64,000 nucleotides of DNA, taken from Micromonospora olivasterospora (lineage in GTDB: Bacteria; Actinomycetota; Actinomycetes; Mycobacteriales; Micromonosporaceae). Shown here piece after piece: positions 19,998-29,618 of the stretch (position 1 is the stretch's first letter; every line of letters begins with the position of its first letter). The notes under the pieces are model-generated. The model was not told the origin of the DNA and did not search any database. It worked only from the letters and a program-made list of their open reading frames with translations. The translations under genes and the position numbers were made by a program. The stretch spans positions 2,666,001 to 2,730,000 of the forward strand of contig NZ_VLKE01000001.1 of the NCBI RefSeq assembly GCF_007830265.1, in the 5' to 3' direction.

Positions 19998-20765
19998 GTG
20001 CGCTGGCGCAGCTTCGTGGCGGTGGGCGACAGCTTCACCGAGGGCATGGACGACGCGTACCCGGACGGCACCTACCGCGGCTGGGCGGACCTGGTCGCCA
20101 CCCGGCTGGCCGCCGAGGCCGGCCCCGACTTCCGGTACGCGAACCTGGCCATCCGGGGTCGCCTCTTCCCCAACGTCGTCGCCGAGCAGGTGCCGGCCGC
20201 CGTGGCGATGAAGCCCGACCTGATCAGCTTCGCGGCGGGCGGCAACGACGTGCTGCGCCGTACGTTCGACCCGAACGCCCTGGTGGCCCGCTTCGACGAC
20301 GTCGTCGGTGAACTGCGCTCCACCGGCGCCGACCTGGTGCTGTTCCGGTTCGCCGACCTGATGGCCCGGCTGCCCGGCCAGCGCCTCGTCGCCCCCCGGA
20401 TCGCGCTGCTCAACAAGGCGGTCGGGGAGACCGCCGAGCGGCACGGGGCGATCCTCGTCGACCTGTACGCCGACGACACGTACCTGAACCCGATGCTGTG
20501 GAGCACGGACCGGCTGCACCTCTCGCCGGCCGGGCACCGGCGGGTCGCCGGGCAGGTGCTCGCCGCGCTCGGGGTCGGCTGCGACGAGGAGTGGCTGATG
20601 GTCCCGCCGTACCCGGCCCCGACGCCCTGGCTGGCCGCCCGCGCCGCGGACCTGCGCTGGGCGGGGCAGCACCTGATGCCGTGGGTCAAGCGCCGGCTGA
20701 CCGGCCGCTCATCGGGCGACACCATCACCGCGAAGCGCCCGTCGCTGACCCCGATCGGCGACTGA
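19998..20765 (+). CDS. SGNH/GDSL-family hydrolase
   Basis: This 255-residue esterase/lipase-type hydrolase carries block I VGDSFTEG with the catalytic Ser near residue 11, block II Gly in NLAIRGR, block III GGND, and block [11 protein letters not shown] with the catalytic Asp and His. No signal peptide is present, so it acts inside the cell. GTG start with GGGAGG six bases upstream. Probably a lysophospholipase or carbohydrate esterase; the substrate is not deducible. Confidence 0.92.
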   Translation: MRWRSFVAVGDSFTEGMDDAYPDGTYRGWADLVATRLAAEAGPDFRYANLAIRGRLFPNVVAEQVPAAVAMKPDLISFAAGGNDVLRRTFDPNALVARFDDVVGELRSTGADLVLFRFADLMARLPGQRLVAPRIALLNKAVGETAERHGAILVDLYADDTYLNPMLWSTDRLHLSPAGHRRVAGQVLAALGVGCDEEWLMVPPYPAPTPWLAARAADLRWAGQHLMPWVKRRLTGRSSGDTITAKRPSLTPIGD

Positions 20766-20802
20766 CCGGTCCCGCGGCGCGATCCGGCGTACCTTGGGGA
20801 TC

Positions 20803-21705
20803 ATGGCTGTGCCGAGTGATCCCGACCCCCGCCTCCAGTCGTACGCCGACCCCCAGCGGCTGGTCACCACCGAATGGCTCGCCGAGCACCTGGGCGACGA
20901 GGGACTCGTCGTCGTCGAGTCCGACGAGGACGTGCTGCTCTACGACACCGGGCACATCCCGGGCGCCGTCAAGGTCGACTGGCACACGGAGCTGAACGAC
21001 CAGGTCACCCGCGACTACCTGGACGGTCCCGCCTTCGCCGAGTTGTGCGCCGCCAAGGGCATCGGCCGCGACGACACCGTCGTCTTCTACGGCGACAACT
21101 TCAATTGGTGGGCCGCGTACGCCCTCTGGGTCTTCTCCCTGTTCGGGCACCCGGACGTGCGGCTGCTCGACGGCGGCCGGCAGAAGTGGGTGGCCGAGGG
21201 GCGGGGGCTGACCCGCGAGCGGGTGGCCCGGCCCCGCGCGCAGTACCCGGTGCCGGTGCGCGACGACGCGCCGATCCGGGCGTACCGGGAGCAGGTGATG
21301 ACGCACGTCGCCGCCGGCCGGCCGCTGGTCGACGTCCGGTCGCCGGGCGAGTACACGGGCGAGATGCTGCACATGCCGGACTACCCGCAGGAGGGGGCGC
21401 TGCGCGGCGGGCACATTCCGGGCGCGGTGAACAAGCCGTGGAAGTCCGCGGCCAACGACGACGGCACCTTCAGGTCGCCGGACGAGCTGCGCGGCATCTA
21501 CGCCGACCAACTCGGGCTGAGCCCGCACGACGACGTGATCGCGTACTGCCGGATCGGCGAGCGGTCCAGCCACACCTGGTTCGTGCTGCGCCACCTGCTC
21601 GGCTGGCCGCAGGTGCGCAACTACGACGGCTCGTGGACCGAGTGGGGCAACCTGGTCCGGGCCCCCGTGGTGCGGGGCGACCAGCCGGGCGGCCTCGCCG
21701 GCTGA
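20803..21705 (+). CDS. sseA: Thiosulfate sulfurtransferase, two-domain rhodanese
   Basis: The enzyme moves sulfane sulfur from thiosulfate to an acceptor. The 300 residues form two rhodanese domains: an inactive N-terminal one (residues about 20-130, [16 protein letters not shown]) and a catalytic one (about 160-290) with [11 protein letters not shown], where Cys near residue 248 carries the persulfide. The CRxGER loop is the thiosulfate-specific type found in mycobacterial SseA/CysA2. GGGGAT precedes the ATG. It may serve the SufE-like protein at 14795. Confidence 0.92.
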   Translation: MAVPSDPDPRLQSYADPQRLVTTEWLAEHLGDEGLVVVESDEDVLLYDTGHIPGAVKVDWHTELNDQVTRDYLDGPAFAELCAAKGIGRDDTVVFYGDNFNWWAAYALWVFSLFGHPDVRLLDGGRQKWVAEGRGLTRERVARPRAQYPVPVRDDAPIRAYREQVMTHVAAGRPLVDVRSPGEYTGEMLHMPDYPQEGALRGGHIPGAVNKPWKSAANDDGTFRSPDELRGIYADQLGLSPHDDVIAYCRIGERSSHTWFVLRHLLGWPQVRNYDGSWTEWGNLVRAPVVRGDQPGGLAG

Positions 21706-21706
21706 C

Positions 21707-22447
21707 TCAGCCGCTGCCGACCCGGGCCGCCGGTTCGGCGGCAGCGACATCAGCGGTGGCGACATCAGCGGCGGGGACATCGGCGGCGGCGACATCAGCG
21801 GCGGGGACATCGGCGGCGGGGACATCGGCGGGGGCGTCACCGGCGGGGCGGAGGGCGCGCCAGCCGACGACCGTGGCCAGGGCGAACGTCGCCGCGGCGG
21901 CCCAGCCGACCGGTGCCACCCCGTACGCGCGGCCGGCGAGCCCGGCCAGTGCCGCGCCGACCGGCGCGGTCAGCAGCCCCGCCACGCGCTGCGCCGCGCC
22001 GACCCGGCCGAGCAGCGCGGGCGGCACGTGCCGCTGCCCGTACGACGCCGAGAGGCTGTTCCAGACGGACGTGCCGGCGGCGAGGCCGGCGAGCGCGAGC
22101 CCGCCCGGCACCGGGTGCCGGGACAGGGCGAACCCGACCAGCGCCAGCGTCTGCCCGGCGAGGACCAGGCGTAGCACGGGCAGCGTGCCGTACCGGGCCG
22201 CGAGGCGGCCGGCCCCGAGCGCGCCGGCCAACCCGCCGAGCACCACCCCGGCCAGGAACACCCCGTACGCCCGCTCGGGCACGTGGAGCACGTCCAGGGC
22301 GTAGAGCACCAGCACCGCCATCAGGCCGCTGATCGCCAGATTGGTGATGGCGCCCACCCCGGTAGCCCGCCCCACCACCCGATCCCGCCCCACCCAGACG
22401 ACCCCCACCCAGGCCTCCCGCCACACCGCCCCCCACCGCTCCGCGAT
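21707..22447 (-). pseudogene. MFS transporter, C-terminal half (interrupted by IS110 element)
   Basis: The frame encodes about six membrane helices of an MFS_3/enterobactin-exporter-like protein, starting at IAERWGAVWREAWVG and running through VLVLYALDVLHVPERAYGVF to the stop at 21707. Its N-terminal half lies on the far side of the insertion sequence (24156-24777). The last 35 residues are a run of AADVP-type repeats. Without the IS the two halves join in a sensible order. Confidence 0.85.
21741..21836. repeat. 15-bp minisatellite at the 3' end of the broken MFS gene
   Basis: About six or seven copies of a 15-bp unit based on GCGGCGACATCAGCG encode repeating AADVP/AADVA pentads. Copies differ at one or two bases. 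Confidence 0.85.
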
Positions 22448-22741
22448 CTTGCACTTTCGGCCCCCGTCTTGTCCTATTTGTATGGATGTGTCGGGGCAGC
22501 AAGTGCAAGTCACCCGGTCTTTTCGGGACGCCTCGCAGGCGTGAAAATGGTGGACAGGTCGCCCGCCGACGCCGATCGATCTTGGTCTAGTTGAGGCCGT
22601 CTGCAAGTCTGGCGCCGGGGCCCGGACTCTTGTGGGTCACGCACTGTTGCTTCGAGCACGCCGGTCAGATTTTCGGTTCCCGACCGAGGCCCCCGGGCGA
22701 CCTACCCACTGGTCGATCACGGTGAGGAGGGACGCGGGCGG
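22448..22741 (+). ncRNA. Candidate bridge RNA region of the IS110 element
   Basis: IS110 elements with a long non-coding left end encode there a structured bridge RNA that guides the recombinase. This region starts with CTTGCACTT, perfectly inverted as AAGTGCAAG at 22501-22509. It is followed by small hairpins (CCCG-loop-CGGG and CGCC-loop-GGCG at about 22514-22543). Expression and guide loops are not shown; the call rests on position and visible pairing. Confidence 0.4.
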
Positions 22742-24064
22742 ATGCGCGGGTTACCCGAAGAGATCCCGGACGCTGACAGCGAGAAGGTCTGGGAGCGGGT
22801 GTGTGCGGTCGATGTGGCCAAGGAGTCGGGGATGGTGTGTACCCGGCTACCCGCCGCGGGTGGGCGGCGGGTGAGCCGGGTGTGGCAGGTGACGGCGACC
22901 ACGAACGCGGTCAGTGACCTTGCCGCCGATCTGGTGGCGGCGGGGGTGGAGAGGGTCACCGTGGAAAGCACGTCGGACTACTGGCGGATCTGGTTCTACC
23001 TGTTCGAGGCAGCCGGGTTGGACGTGCAGTTGGTCAACGCCCGTGACGTCAAGAACGTGCCCGGGCGGCCGAAGACCGACAAGCTGGACGCGGTGTGGTT
23101 GGCCAAGCTCACCGAGAAGGGCCTGTTGCGGCCCTCGTTCGTGCCTGCGGCTCCGGTGCGGGTGTTGCGTGACTACACCCGGATGCGGGTGGATCTGGTC
23201 CGGGACCGGACCCGCTACTGGTCGAGGTTGGAGAAACTGCTTGAAGACGCCCTGATCAAGGTGTCGTCGGTGGCCTCCACCCTGCGGACGGTGTCGACGC
23301 GGGACATGGTTGAGGCGTTGATCGCCGGTCAACGTGATCCGGCGACCCTCGCCTCGCTGGCCCACGGAGCGCTGCGCCGCAAACGCAACGCCCTCATCGA
23401 GGCACTCACCGGCCGCTTCGACGACCATCACGGCGAGTTGGCCCGGATCCTGCTCGACCAGATCGACCGCCTCGACACCGAGATCGCGAAACTCACCACA
23501 CGGATCGGGCAGATACTCGACGACATCGACCCACCGTCCCAGCCGGGCGGCGGCGACGGCGACACCCCGGCGCCAGACGCCCGGCGGCGCCTGGCCGAGA
23601 TCCCGGGCATCAGCACCGAGTCCGCGCAACTGATCATCGCCGAGATCGGTCTGGACATGACACGGTTCCCCACCGCGGCGCACCTGGTGTCCTGGGCGAA
23701 GCTGTGTCCGCGCACCATCCAGTCCGGTACCAGCCTCACCGCGGGCAAGACAGGCAAAGGCAATCCGTACCTCAAAGGCGCCCTCGGTATGGCCGCAGCC
23801 ACCGTCGCCCGCGGCAAGGGAACGTTCCTGTCCGAACGCTACCGGCGTCTGGTCACACGTCGAGGCAGAGGCAAGGCCAAGGTCGCCGTCGCCCGCTCCA
23901 TCCTCGTGATCATCTGGCACCTGCTCAACGACCCAACCGCCCGTTACCACGATCTCGGCGCCGACTTCCACGAACGCCGTATCAACACCACCCGGAAGAT
24001 CAACAGCCTGGTCCGGCAACTCGAAGCCCTCGGCCACACCGTCACCCTGCAACCGACAACCTGA
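22742..24064 (+). CDS. IS110-family transposase (bridge recombinase)
   Basis: The 440 residues have the two IS110 domains. The N-terminal RuvC-like DEDD domain has Asp in AVDVAKES, Glu in VTVESTSDYWR, and Asp-Asp in PKTDKLDAVWL. A coiled middle (RLDTEIAKLTTRI) leads to the C-terminal Tnp_20 domain with IPGISTESAQLI and SGTSLTAGKTGKGNPYLKG, which holds the catalytic Ser. Length and motifs are complete, so it may still be active. GAGGAGG lies 13 bases before the ATG. The gene runs opposite to the interrupted transporter. Confidence 0.95.
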   Translation: MRGLPEEIPDADSEKVWERVCAVDVAKESGMVCTRLPAAGGRRVSRVWQVTATTNAVSDLAADLVAAGVERVTVESTSDYWRIWFYLFEAAGLDVQLVNARDVKNVPGRPKTDKLDAVWLAKLTEKGLLRPSFVPAAPVRVLRDYTRMRVDLVRDRTRYWSRLEKLLEDALIKVSSVASTLRTVSTRDMVEALIAGQRDPATLASLAHGALRRKRNALIEALTGRFDDHHGELARILLDQIDRLDTEIAKLTTRIGQILDDIDPPSQPGGGDGDTPAPDARRRLAEIPGISTESAQLIIAEIGLDMTRFPTAAHLVSWAKLCPRTIQSGTSLTAGKTGKGNPYLKGALGMAAATVARGKGTFLSERYRRLVTRRGRGKAKVAVARSILVIIWHLLNDPTARYHDLGADFHERRINTTRKINSLVRQLEALGHTVTLQPTT

Positions 24065-24155
24065 CCCCACACCCCCACCCCGCCCGGGCTGGCCATCAAC
24101 ACCGGGCCAGCCCACCGCGCCCAAAACCCGTCGTGGTACAGGTCATTTACCGGTC

Positions 24156-24777
24156 AGATCGCGGGGCGGCTCCGGTGAGGGTGAGGGCGAGGAGGGCGGC
24201 GGTGGCGAAGGTCAGCGCGTCCAGGGCGAAGGGGAGGGGCGGGGCGGCCGTGAAGAGGAGCCCCGCCACCGGGGCGCCCAGCAGGCCACCCGCGACCGCC
24301 GTACCGGCCTGGAGGCGGCCGTTGGCGGCGGCGAGTCGGTCCGGACGCACCACCGAGGGCAGGCACGGCGAAGCTCGCCGCGTCGAACAGCGTGCCGAGC
24401 GCGGCCAGCAGGAACGCGGCCAGCGCCAGCATCCCCGCCCCCGCCCGACCGGTCGCGACGAGGACGGCCAGCGCGGCCACCACGGCGGCCCGCAACCCGT
24501 CCACGGCGGCCATCGTCCGCCGCCGGTCCCAGCGGTCCGCGTACACGCCGCCGAGCAGGCCGAACAGCATCGGCGGGAGCTGCGCCGCGATGGTCACCAC
24601 GACCACCGCGCGGGGGTCGCGGGTCAGGGTCGCGGCCAGCAGCGCCAGCGCGGGCGTACGCAGGCTGTCGCCGAACCGGGAGGCGACGGCGGCGGACCAG
24701 AGCAACCGGTAGTCGCGGCCGAGCCGGTCCGAGCGGGAGCCCTCGGCGGGGGCGCGGGTCGGGGCAGGAGGCGTCAT
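24156..24777 (-). pseudogene. MFS transporter, N-terminal half (frameshifted)
   Basis: Starting at ATG 24777 (AAGGGTG upstream) the protein reads DYRLLWSAAVASRFGDSLR, a typical MFS_3 first helix, then GVYADRWDRRR (motif A). Near 24360 the frame is lost: the continuation SVVRPDRLAAANGRLQAG, a conserved MFS_3 segment, is in another frame and runs to the IS edge. So besides the insertion the gene carries a frameshift, and the transporter is doubly broken. Confidence 0.8.
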
Positions 24778-24907
24778 GCCCGGCACCCTTGGGCCTCGAC
24801 CAGGTCGAGGGCCAAGCGGAACGGGCCGCCCGGCAAAATCGGGGCAGCCGAGCGTCGGTGCTCACCGGTACGGTGAGCGCCGGCATCGGACCGGGGAGCA
24901 GACAGCG

Positions 24908-26704
24908 TTGGACCGCACCTTCCAGGTCGACCTCCGCGGCGTGGTCGACCTGCTCAGTCATCATCTTTACGGCAGCCCGCGGGTCTACGTCCGCGAGCTG
25001 ATGCAGAACGCGCTGGACGCGATCACCGCGCGCCGCGCCACCGAGCCGGACGCCCCGGCGCTGGTCCGGATCGAGCCGCCGGAGCTGACCGGCGACGGCA
25101 CGCTGCGGGTGCATGACACCGGCATCGGGCTCACCGAGGCGCAGGTGCACGAGCTGCTGGCCACGATCGGGCGCAGCTCGAAGCGGGACGAGCTGGGCTT
25201 CTCCCGGCACGAGTTCCTCGGCCAGTTCGGCATCGGGCTGCTCTCCTGCTTCCTGGTCGCCGAGGAGATCCGGGTGGTGACCCGGCACGCCGACCAGCCC
25301 ACCGTCCTCTGGACGGGCCACTCCGACGGCCGGTACTCGGTGGCCCTCGCCCCGGCCGGCGAGCAGCGGCCGGAGCCGGGCACGACTGTGATCCTCGCGC
25401 CGCGCCGCGACGCCGACCAGTGGTTCGCCACCCCGACCGTCACCGAGTTGGCCCGGCTCTACGGCTCGCTGCTGCCGGTGACCGTCCGGGTGGGCGACGT
25501 GGTGACCACGACCGGCGAGCCACCGTGGCCGACCACCCCGGGCGCGCCCGTCGACCGCCCGGCCCTGATCCGGTACGCCCGCCAGGTCCTCGGCGTCGAC
25601 CCGTTCGACGTGGTGCCGCTGTCCGTGCCCGAGGCGGGGCTGACCGGGGCCGCCTTCATCCTGCCGACCCCGGTGAACCCGGCGGCCCGCGCCGGCCACC
25701 GGGTCCACCTCAAGCGGATGCTGCTCACCGAGCACGCCGACGGACTGCTGCCCGACTGGGCGTTCTTCGCCCACTGCGTCGTGGACGCCACCGAGCTGCG
25801 GCCCACCGCCAGCCGCGAGGCGCTCTACGAGGACACGCTGCTCGCGGCCACCCGGAACGCGCTCGGCGAGCAGGTGCGCGGCTGGCTGGTCCGGCTGGCC
25901 CGGCACGACCCGCGCCGGCTGGCCGAGTTCCTCCAGGTGCACCACCTCGGCGTCAAGGCCCTCGCCCTGCACGACGACGAGATGCTCCGCCTGGTCGACC
26001 AGTGGTGGCCGATGGACACCAACGTCGGCACACTCACGCTCGCCGAGTTCCGGCAGCGGCACGGCGTGCTCCGGTACGCCGCCAGCCTGGACGAGTTCCG
26101 CCAGCTCGCGGCCGTCGCCGCCGCGCAGGACCTGGCCGTGGTCAACGCCGGCTACACGTACGACGCGGAGCTGATCGAGCGGCTGCCCAGCGTGGACCGG
26201 TCGGTGCTGATCGAACGGCTGGAGCCGAGCGACCTCACCACCCGCTTCGACGGCCTGGATCCGCAGGTCGAGCTGGCCCTGCGGCCGTTCCTCGCCGGGG
26301 CGCAGCGGGCCCTGGAACGGCTGGGCTGCGAGGTGGTGGTCCGGGCGTACGATCCGGTCTCGCTGCCCGCGCTCTATCTGGTCAGCCGGTCGGCGGCGTT
26401 CCACGACCAGCTCGCCGCGAGCCGGGACCGGGCCGACGAGCTGTGGGGCGGGGTGCTCGACGCCCTGGCCGCGTCCGCCCCGCCGGACCGGCCGCAGCTG
26501 GTGCTCAACCACCGCAACCCGCTGGTGCGCCGGGTCACCACGCTGGACGACCCGGAGCTGGTCGCGCTCGCGGTCGAGGCGCTGTACGGGCAGGCCCTGC
26601 TGCTCGGGCACCATCCCATCCGCGCGGCGGACGCCGCGCTGCTGAACAGTTCATTCCTCGGCCTGCTCGGCCGGGCCGTGCCGGGACGGGAGGTCGGGCG
26701 ATGA
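24908..26704 (+). CDS. Hsp90-like ATPase (HtpG family, divergent)
   Basis: The 598-residue protein has the GHKL ATP site of Hsp90: RELMQNALDA with the general-base Glu near residue 30 and Asn 34, DTGIGL near 73, and GQFGIGLLSC for the lid/G2 region. A middle domain with SREALYED-type contact residues follows, then a shorter C-terminal part. HtpG is usually 620-640 residues. The TTG start at 24908 has GGGGAG nine bases upstream. Its stop overlaps the ATG of the TPR gene (ATGA), so the pair is co-translated. It is probably a cytosolic chaperone with specialised clients; those are unknown. Confidence 0.88.
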   Translation: MDRTFQVDLRGVVDLLSHHLYGSPRVYVRELMQNALDAITARRATEPDAPALVRIEPPELTGDGTLRVHDTGIGLTEAQVHELLATIGRSSKRDELGFSRHEFLGQFGIGLLSCFLVAEEIRVVTRHADQPTVLWTGHSDGRYSVALAPAGEQRPEPGTTVILAPRRDADQWFATPTVTELARLYGSLLPVTVRVGDVVTTTGEPPWPTTPGAPVDRPALIRYARQVLGVDPFDVVPLSVPEAGLTGAAFILPTPVNPAARAGHRVHLKRMLLTEHADGLLPDWAFFAHCVVDATELRPTASREALYEDTLLAATRNALGEQVRGWLVRLARHDPRRLAEFLQVHHLGVKALALHDDEMLRLVDQWWPMDTNVGTLTLAEFRQRHGVLRYAASLDEFRQLAAVAAAQDLAVVNAGYTYDAELIERLPSVDRSVLIERLEPSDLTTRFDGLDPQVELALRPFLAGAQRALERLGCEVVVRAYDPVSLPALYLVSRSAAFHDQLAASRDRADELWGGVLDALAASAPPDRPQLVLNHRNPLVRRVTTLDDPELVALAVEALYGQALLLGHHPIRAADAALLNSSFLGLLGRAVPGREVGR

Positions 26705-29550
26705 ACGACGACGAGCTGTGGCGGATGCTGCACGAGGCCAGCTCCATGCCGTACGGGGCAGGGCAGACGGCCGCCGTGGAGCAGTTGCTGCGCCGGGCCG
26801 ACGCCGGCGACGACCGGCACCTCGCCTTCGCCGCCCGGATGCAGGCCACCACCTCCTACGTCTACGGCGGCGAGCCGGCCAAGTCCTTCGTCACGTTCTC
26901 CTGGTGCCTGGCCGAGTTCGACCGCGACCCGCAGCCCTACCACCGGCGCTACAGCCACCAACTGCTCTGGCACTTCAAGTACATGGTCAACGCGATGCTG
27001 AAGTTCCCGGAGCTGCCCCTCGACCGCACGTACGCGGCGCTCGACGACATGGAGCGCCGCTACCGGGACTCGGGGCACAGCCTCCAGGCCGTGTACAAGT
27101 ACCGGTACTGGGTCGCGGACCACGTCGGCGACGCCGAGGCGGCCGAGCGGTGGTACCGGCTGTGGATGACGACTCCCCGCGACGAGCTGTCCGACTGCGC
27201 CGGCTGCGACCCCAGCAGCCAGGTCGGCCACCTCAGCTCTCTCGGCCGATACGAGGAGGCGGTGGCGCTGGCCGAGCCGGTCCTCGCCGGCCGGCTGAGC
27301 TGCACCGAGCAGCCGCAGGCGATGCTCACCAGGCTGCTCGTGCCGTACCTGCGCACCGGCCGGCACGACGCCGCCCGGGACGCGCACCGGGAGGCGTACC
27401 GGCGGCTGCGCGGCAACCTCTCGGACCTGTGGGAGATCGCCGACCACGTCGAGTTCTGCACGCTGACCGGCAACGAGGCCCGGGCCGTCGAGATCGTCGA
27501 GCGGCACCTGGACTGGCTGGACCGGGCGCCCACCCCGGCCGCGGCGATGCACTTCGCGGCCACCGCCGCCGCCGCGTTGCGCGGGGCGGCCGGGGCCGGT
27601 GACGTCGTGCTGCACCGCCGCGCCTCCGGCGACCGCCCGGCGGGCGACGTGTCCGCCGACGTGCTCGCCGCCGAGCTGGCCGACACCGCGACCGCGCTGG
27701 CGGCCCGCTTCGACGCCCGCAACGGCACGACGAAGCAGTCCGGGTGGATCGCGCGGCGGCTGGCCGTCCGGCCCACCGGGGAGCACCTGCCGCTGTCGGC
27801 CAGCCTGCGCCGGCCGGCCCGCCCGGGTGGCCCCGTCCGGGTGCCGGCGGCCGCCCCGGCCGTCGAGGTGGCCGTCCCGGCCGGCGCCACCGCCGAGGAA
27901 CTGCTCGACCTGGCCGACGAGTGCCTGCGTACCCATCGGCGGGAGGGGCTCCTCGCCGCCCTCGCCGCGTACGACGAGCGGTTCGGCGCGGTCGAGCTGT
28001 CGCCCCGTACGACGGTACGCCGGCTGGAACTGCGCGCGGGCGAGCTGACCCACGCCGACGGCCCCGAGGCGGCGCGGCAGGCGAACCGGGCGGCGCTGGC
28101 CGCGTACCGGGAGCTGCCGGACCCGGTCCGGGAGCAGGTGGTCGCGGGCCGGCTCGGGGTGCTGCTCTGCATGGGCGGGGAGGAGCCCGAGGAGGGGCTG
28201 TCACTGGTTCGGGGTGCGGCCGACTTCTTCGACGGGCACGGCGACGCCAGGGAGCGGGCCGCCGCGCACGACCGGGTCGCCCTGGCGCTGGTGCACCTCG
28301 GGCGCTGGGAGGAGGCGCTCGCCGCCGTCGACCGGGCGGCGACCGAGGCGGACGTCGACCCGTGGCTGGCTGCCCGGGTGGCGGTGCACCGGGCCCACAT
28401 CCTGGAGGAGCTGGAGCGGCCCGAGGAGTTCCGGGCGGCGGCCGAGCGGGCCTGCCGGCTGGCCCGGGAGCTCGGCGTCGGCGAGCTGATCGTGGACGCC
28501 GCGCTGGCGTACGCGCGGGCGGTGGACGACCCGGCCGAGATGGTGGCCGCCTGCGACGAGGCGCTGCCGCACGCCCCGGCGGAGAACCGCCTGCCGGTGC
28601 GGTTGTTCCGGGCCCGGGCGCTGCTCGCCGCCGACCGGCCGGCCGAGGCGGTGGAGGACTTCGTCGAGGCGGTGACCCTCTGCGTCGAGCAGGGCGCCGA
28701 CGGGGACGCCTTCCTGCGCTGGGAGTTGGCGAACGCGTACCGGGTCGCCGGGCGGCCCGCCGAGGCCGCCGAGGTGGCCGAGGAGGCGGTGCTCGGGCTG
28801 GACCGGCTCGGCGCGCAGGCCGAGGCGGACCGGTGCCGGCACCTGCTGGCGGGGATCTACGTCGACCTCGGCGAGCTGGATCCGGCGCTCGACCTGTTGG
28901 AGCAGCTGGCCCGCAACCTCGACGGCCCCGACAACCTGCCGCACCGGGCGCAGGTGCTGGAGGAGGCCGGTGACCTGCTCTACGACGCCGACCGGGACGC
29001 GCTGGCCGCGCAGCGGTTCGCCGAGGCGGCGGTCGCGTACCGGCTGGCCGGGGCGGCGCTCGACGAGCTGCGTGCCCGGCGCCGGGAGGCGGACGCGCTG
29101 TCCTGGGCCGGCGACGTTCCGGCGGCGGTACGCGCAATCGACGTGGTGGACGGGCTGGCCGCCGCGCTGACCGGCCAGCCGGAGGAGCCGCCGGTGGTGA
29201 CGTACGAGGTGGCACTGGCGGCCGAGGTCGCGGCCCGGGTGCTGGCCGGTGACGGGCGTCCCGACGAGGCACTGGACAGGCTGGCCGGGGTGCCGGCCCG
29301 GCTTCGGTCGATCGAGGCGTTCGGGGAGGCGGCGCGGGTCGAGCTGCTGACGGGTGAGCTGCTGGCGCGTGCGGGCCGGCTCGGCGAGGCGGAGCCCCTG
29401 CTGCGCGAGGTGCTCGGCGGGCTGCCCCCGGGCTCCCGACCGGCCGCCCGGGCTGCCTGGCTGCTGGCCGGGGTGCTGGACGAGATGGGCCGCCCCGACG
29501 AGGCGGCGGCGGTGCGCGAGGAGCACGGCCTGACGGCCGGTGAGGGCTGA
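26701..29550 (+). CDS. Large TPR-repeat protein, partner of the Hsp90-like ATPase
   Basis: This 949-residue protein is built of helical repeats. Many 34-residue units have the TPR pattern (for example ALVHLGRWEEALAAVDRA and LAGIYVDLGELDPALDLLEQL), densest at about residues 400-940. The first 350 residues have a different, Trp/Tyr-rich helical region with CAGCD and few clear TPRs. No signal peptide or membrane segment. ATG overlaps the stop of the Hsp90-like gene. In eukaryotes TPR co-chaperones dock on Hsp90; here the fused operon suggests an analogous partnership, which is inference. Confidence 0.85.
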   Translation: MNDDELWRMLHEASSMPYGAGQTAAVEQLLRRADAGDDRHLAFAARMQATTSYVYGGEPAKSFVTFSWCLAEFDRDPQPYHRRYSHQLLWHFKYMVNAMLKFPELPLDRTYAALDDMERRYRDSGHSLQAVYKYRYWVADHVGDAEAAERWYRLWMTTPRDELSDCAGCDPSSQVGHLSSLGRYEEAVALAEPVLAGRLSCTEQPQAMLTRLLVPYLRTGRHDAARDAHREAYRRLRGNLSDLWEIADHVEFCTLTGNEARAVEIVERHLDWLDRAPTPAAAMHFAATAAAALRGAAGAGDVVLHRRASGDRPAGDVSADVLAAELADTATALAARFDARNGTTKQSGWIARRLAVRPTGEHLPLSASLRRPARPGGPVRVPAAAPAVEVAVPAGATAEELLDLADECLRTHRREGLLAALAAYDERFGAVELSPRTTVRRLELRAGELTHADGPEAARQANRAALAAYRELPDPVREQVVAGRLGVLLCMGGEEPEEGLSLVRGAADFFDGHGDARERAAAHDRVALALVHLGRWEEALAAVDRAATEADVDPWLAARVAVHRAHILEELERPEEFRAAAERACRLARELGVGELIVDAALAYARAVDDPAEMVAACDEALPHAPAENRLPVRLFRARALLAADRPAEAVEDFVEAVTLCVEQGADGDAFLRWELANAYRVAGRPAEAAEVAEEAVLGLDRLGAQAEADRCRHLLAGIYVDLGELDPALDLLEQLARNLDGPDNLPHRAQVLEEAGDLLYDADRDALAAQRFAEAAVAYRLAGAALDELRARRREADALSWAGDVPAAVRAIDVVDGLAAALTGQPEEPPVVTYEVALAAEVAARVLAGDGRPDEALDRLAGVPARLRSIEAFGEAARVELLTGELLARAGRLGEAEPLLREVLGGLPPGSRPAARAAWLLAGVLDEMGRPDEAAAVREEHGLTAGEG

Positions 29551-29618
29551 GCCGGCACGCGGCGACCGACGGGTAACCGAGCGACCACGCCGGACCGGCG
29601 CGGGTCTACGCTTGCCCC

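Larger units (their letters stand above)
22448..24155 (+). mobile_element. IS110-family insertion sequence
   Basis: The ends are placed where the MFS reading frame breaks and resumes: CCGCGAT remains on the left and AGATCGCGG on the right, and joining these restores PRS-IAERW in the transporter. The element is then about 1.7 kb with a 294-bp non-coding left end, one transposase gene and a 91-bp right end. No terminal inverted repeats or clear target duplication are seen, as expected for IS110. The exact boundary may be off by a few bases. Confidence 0.8.
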
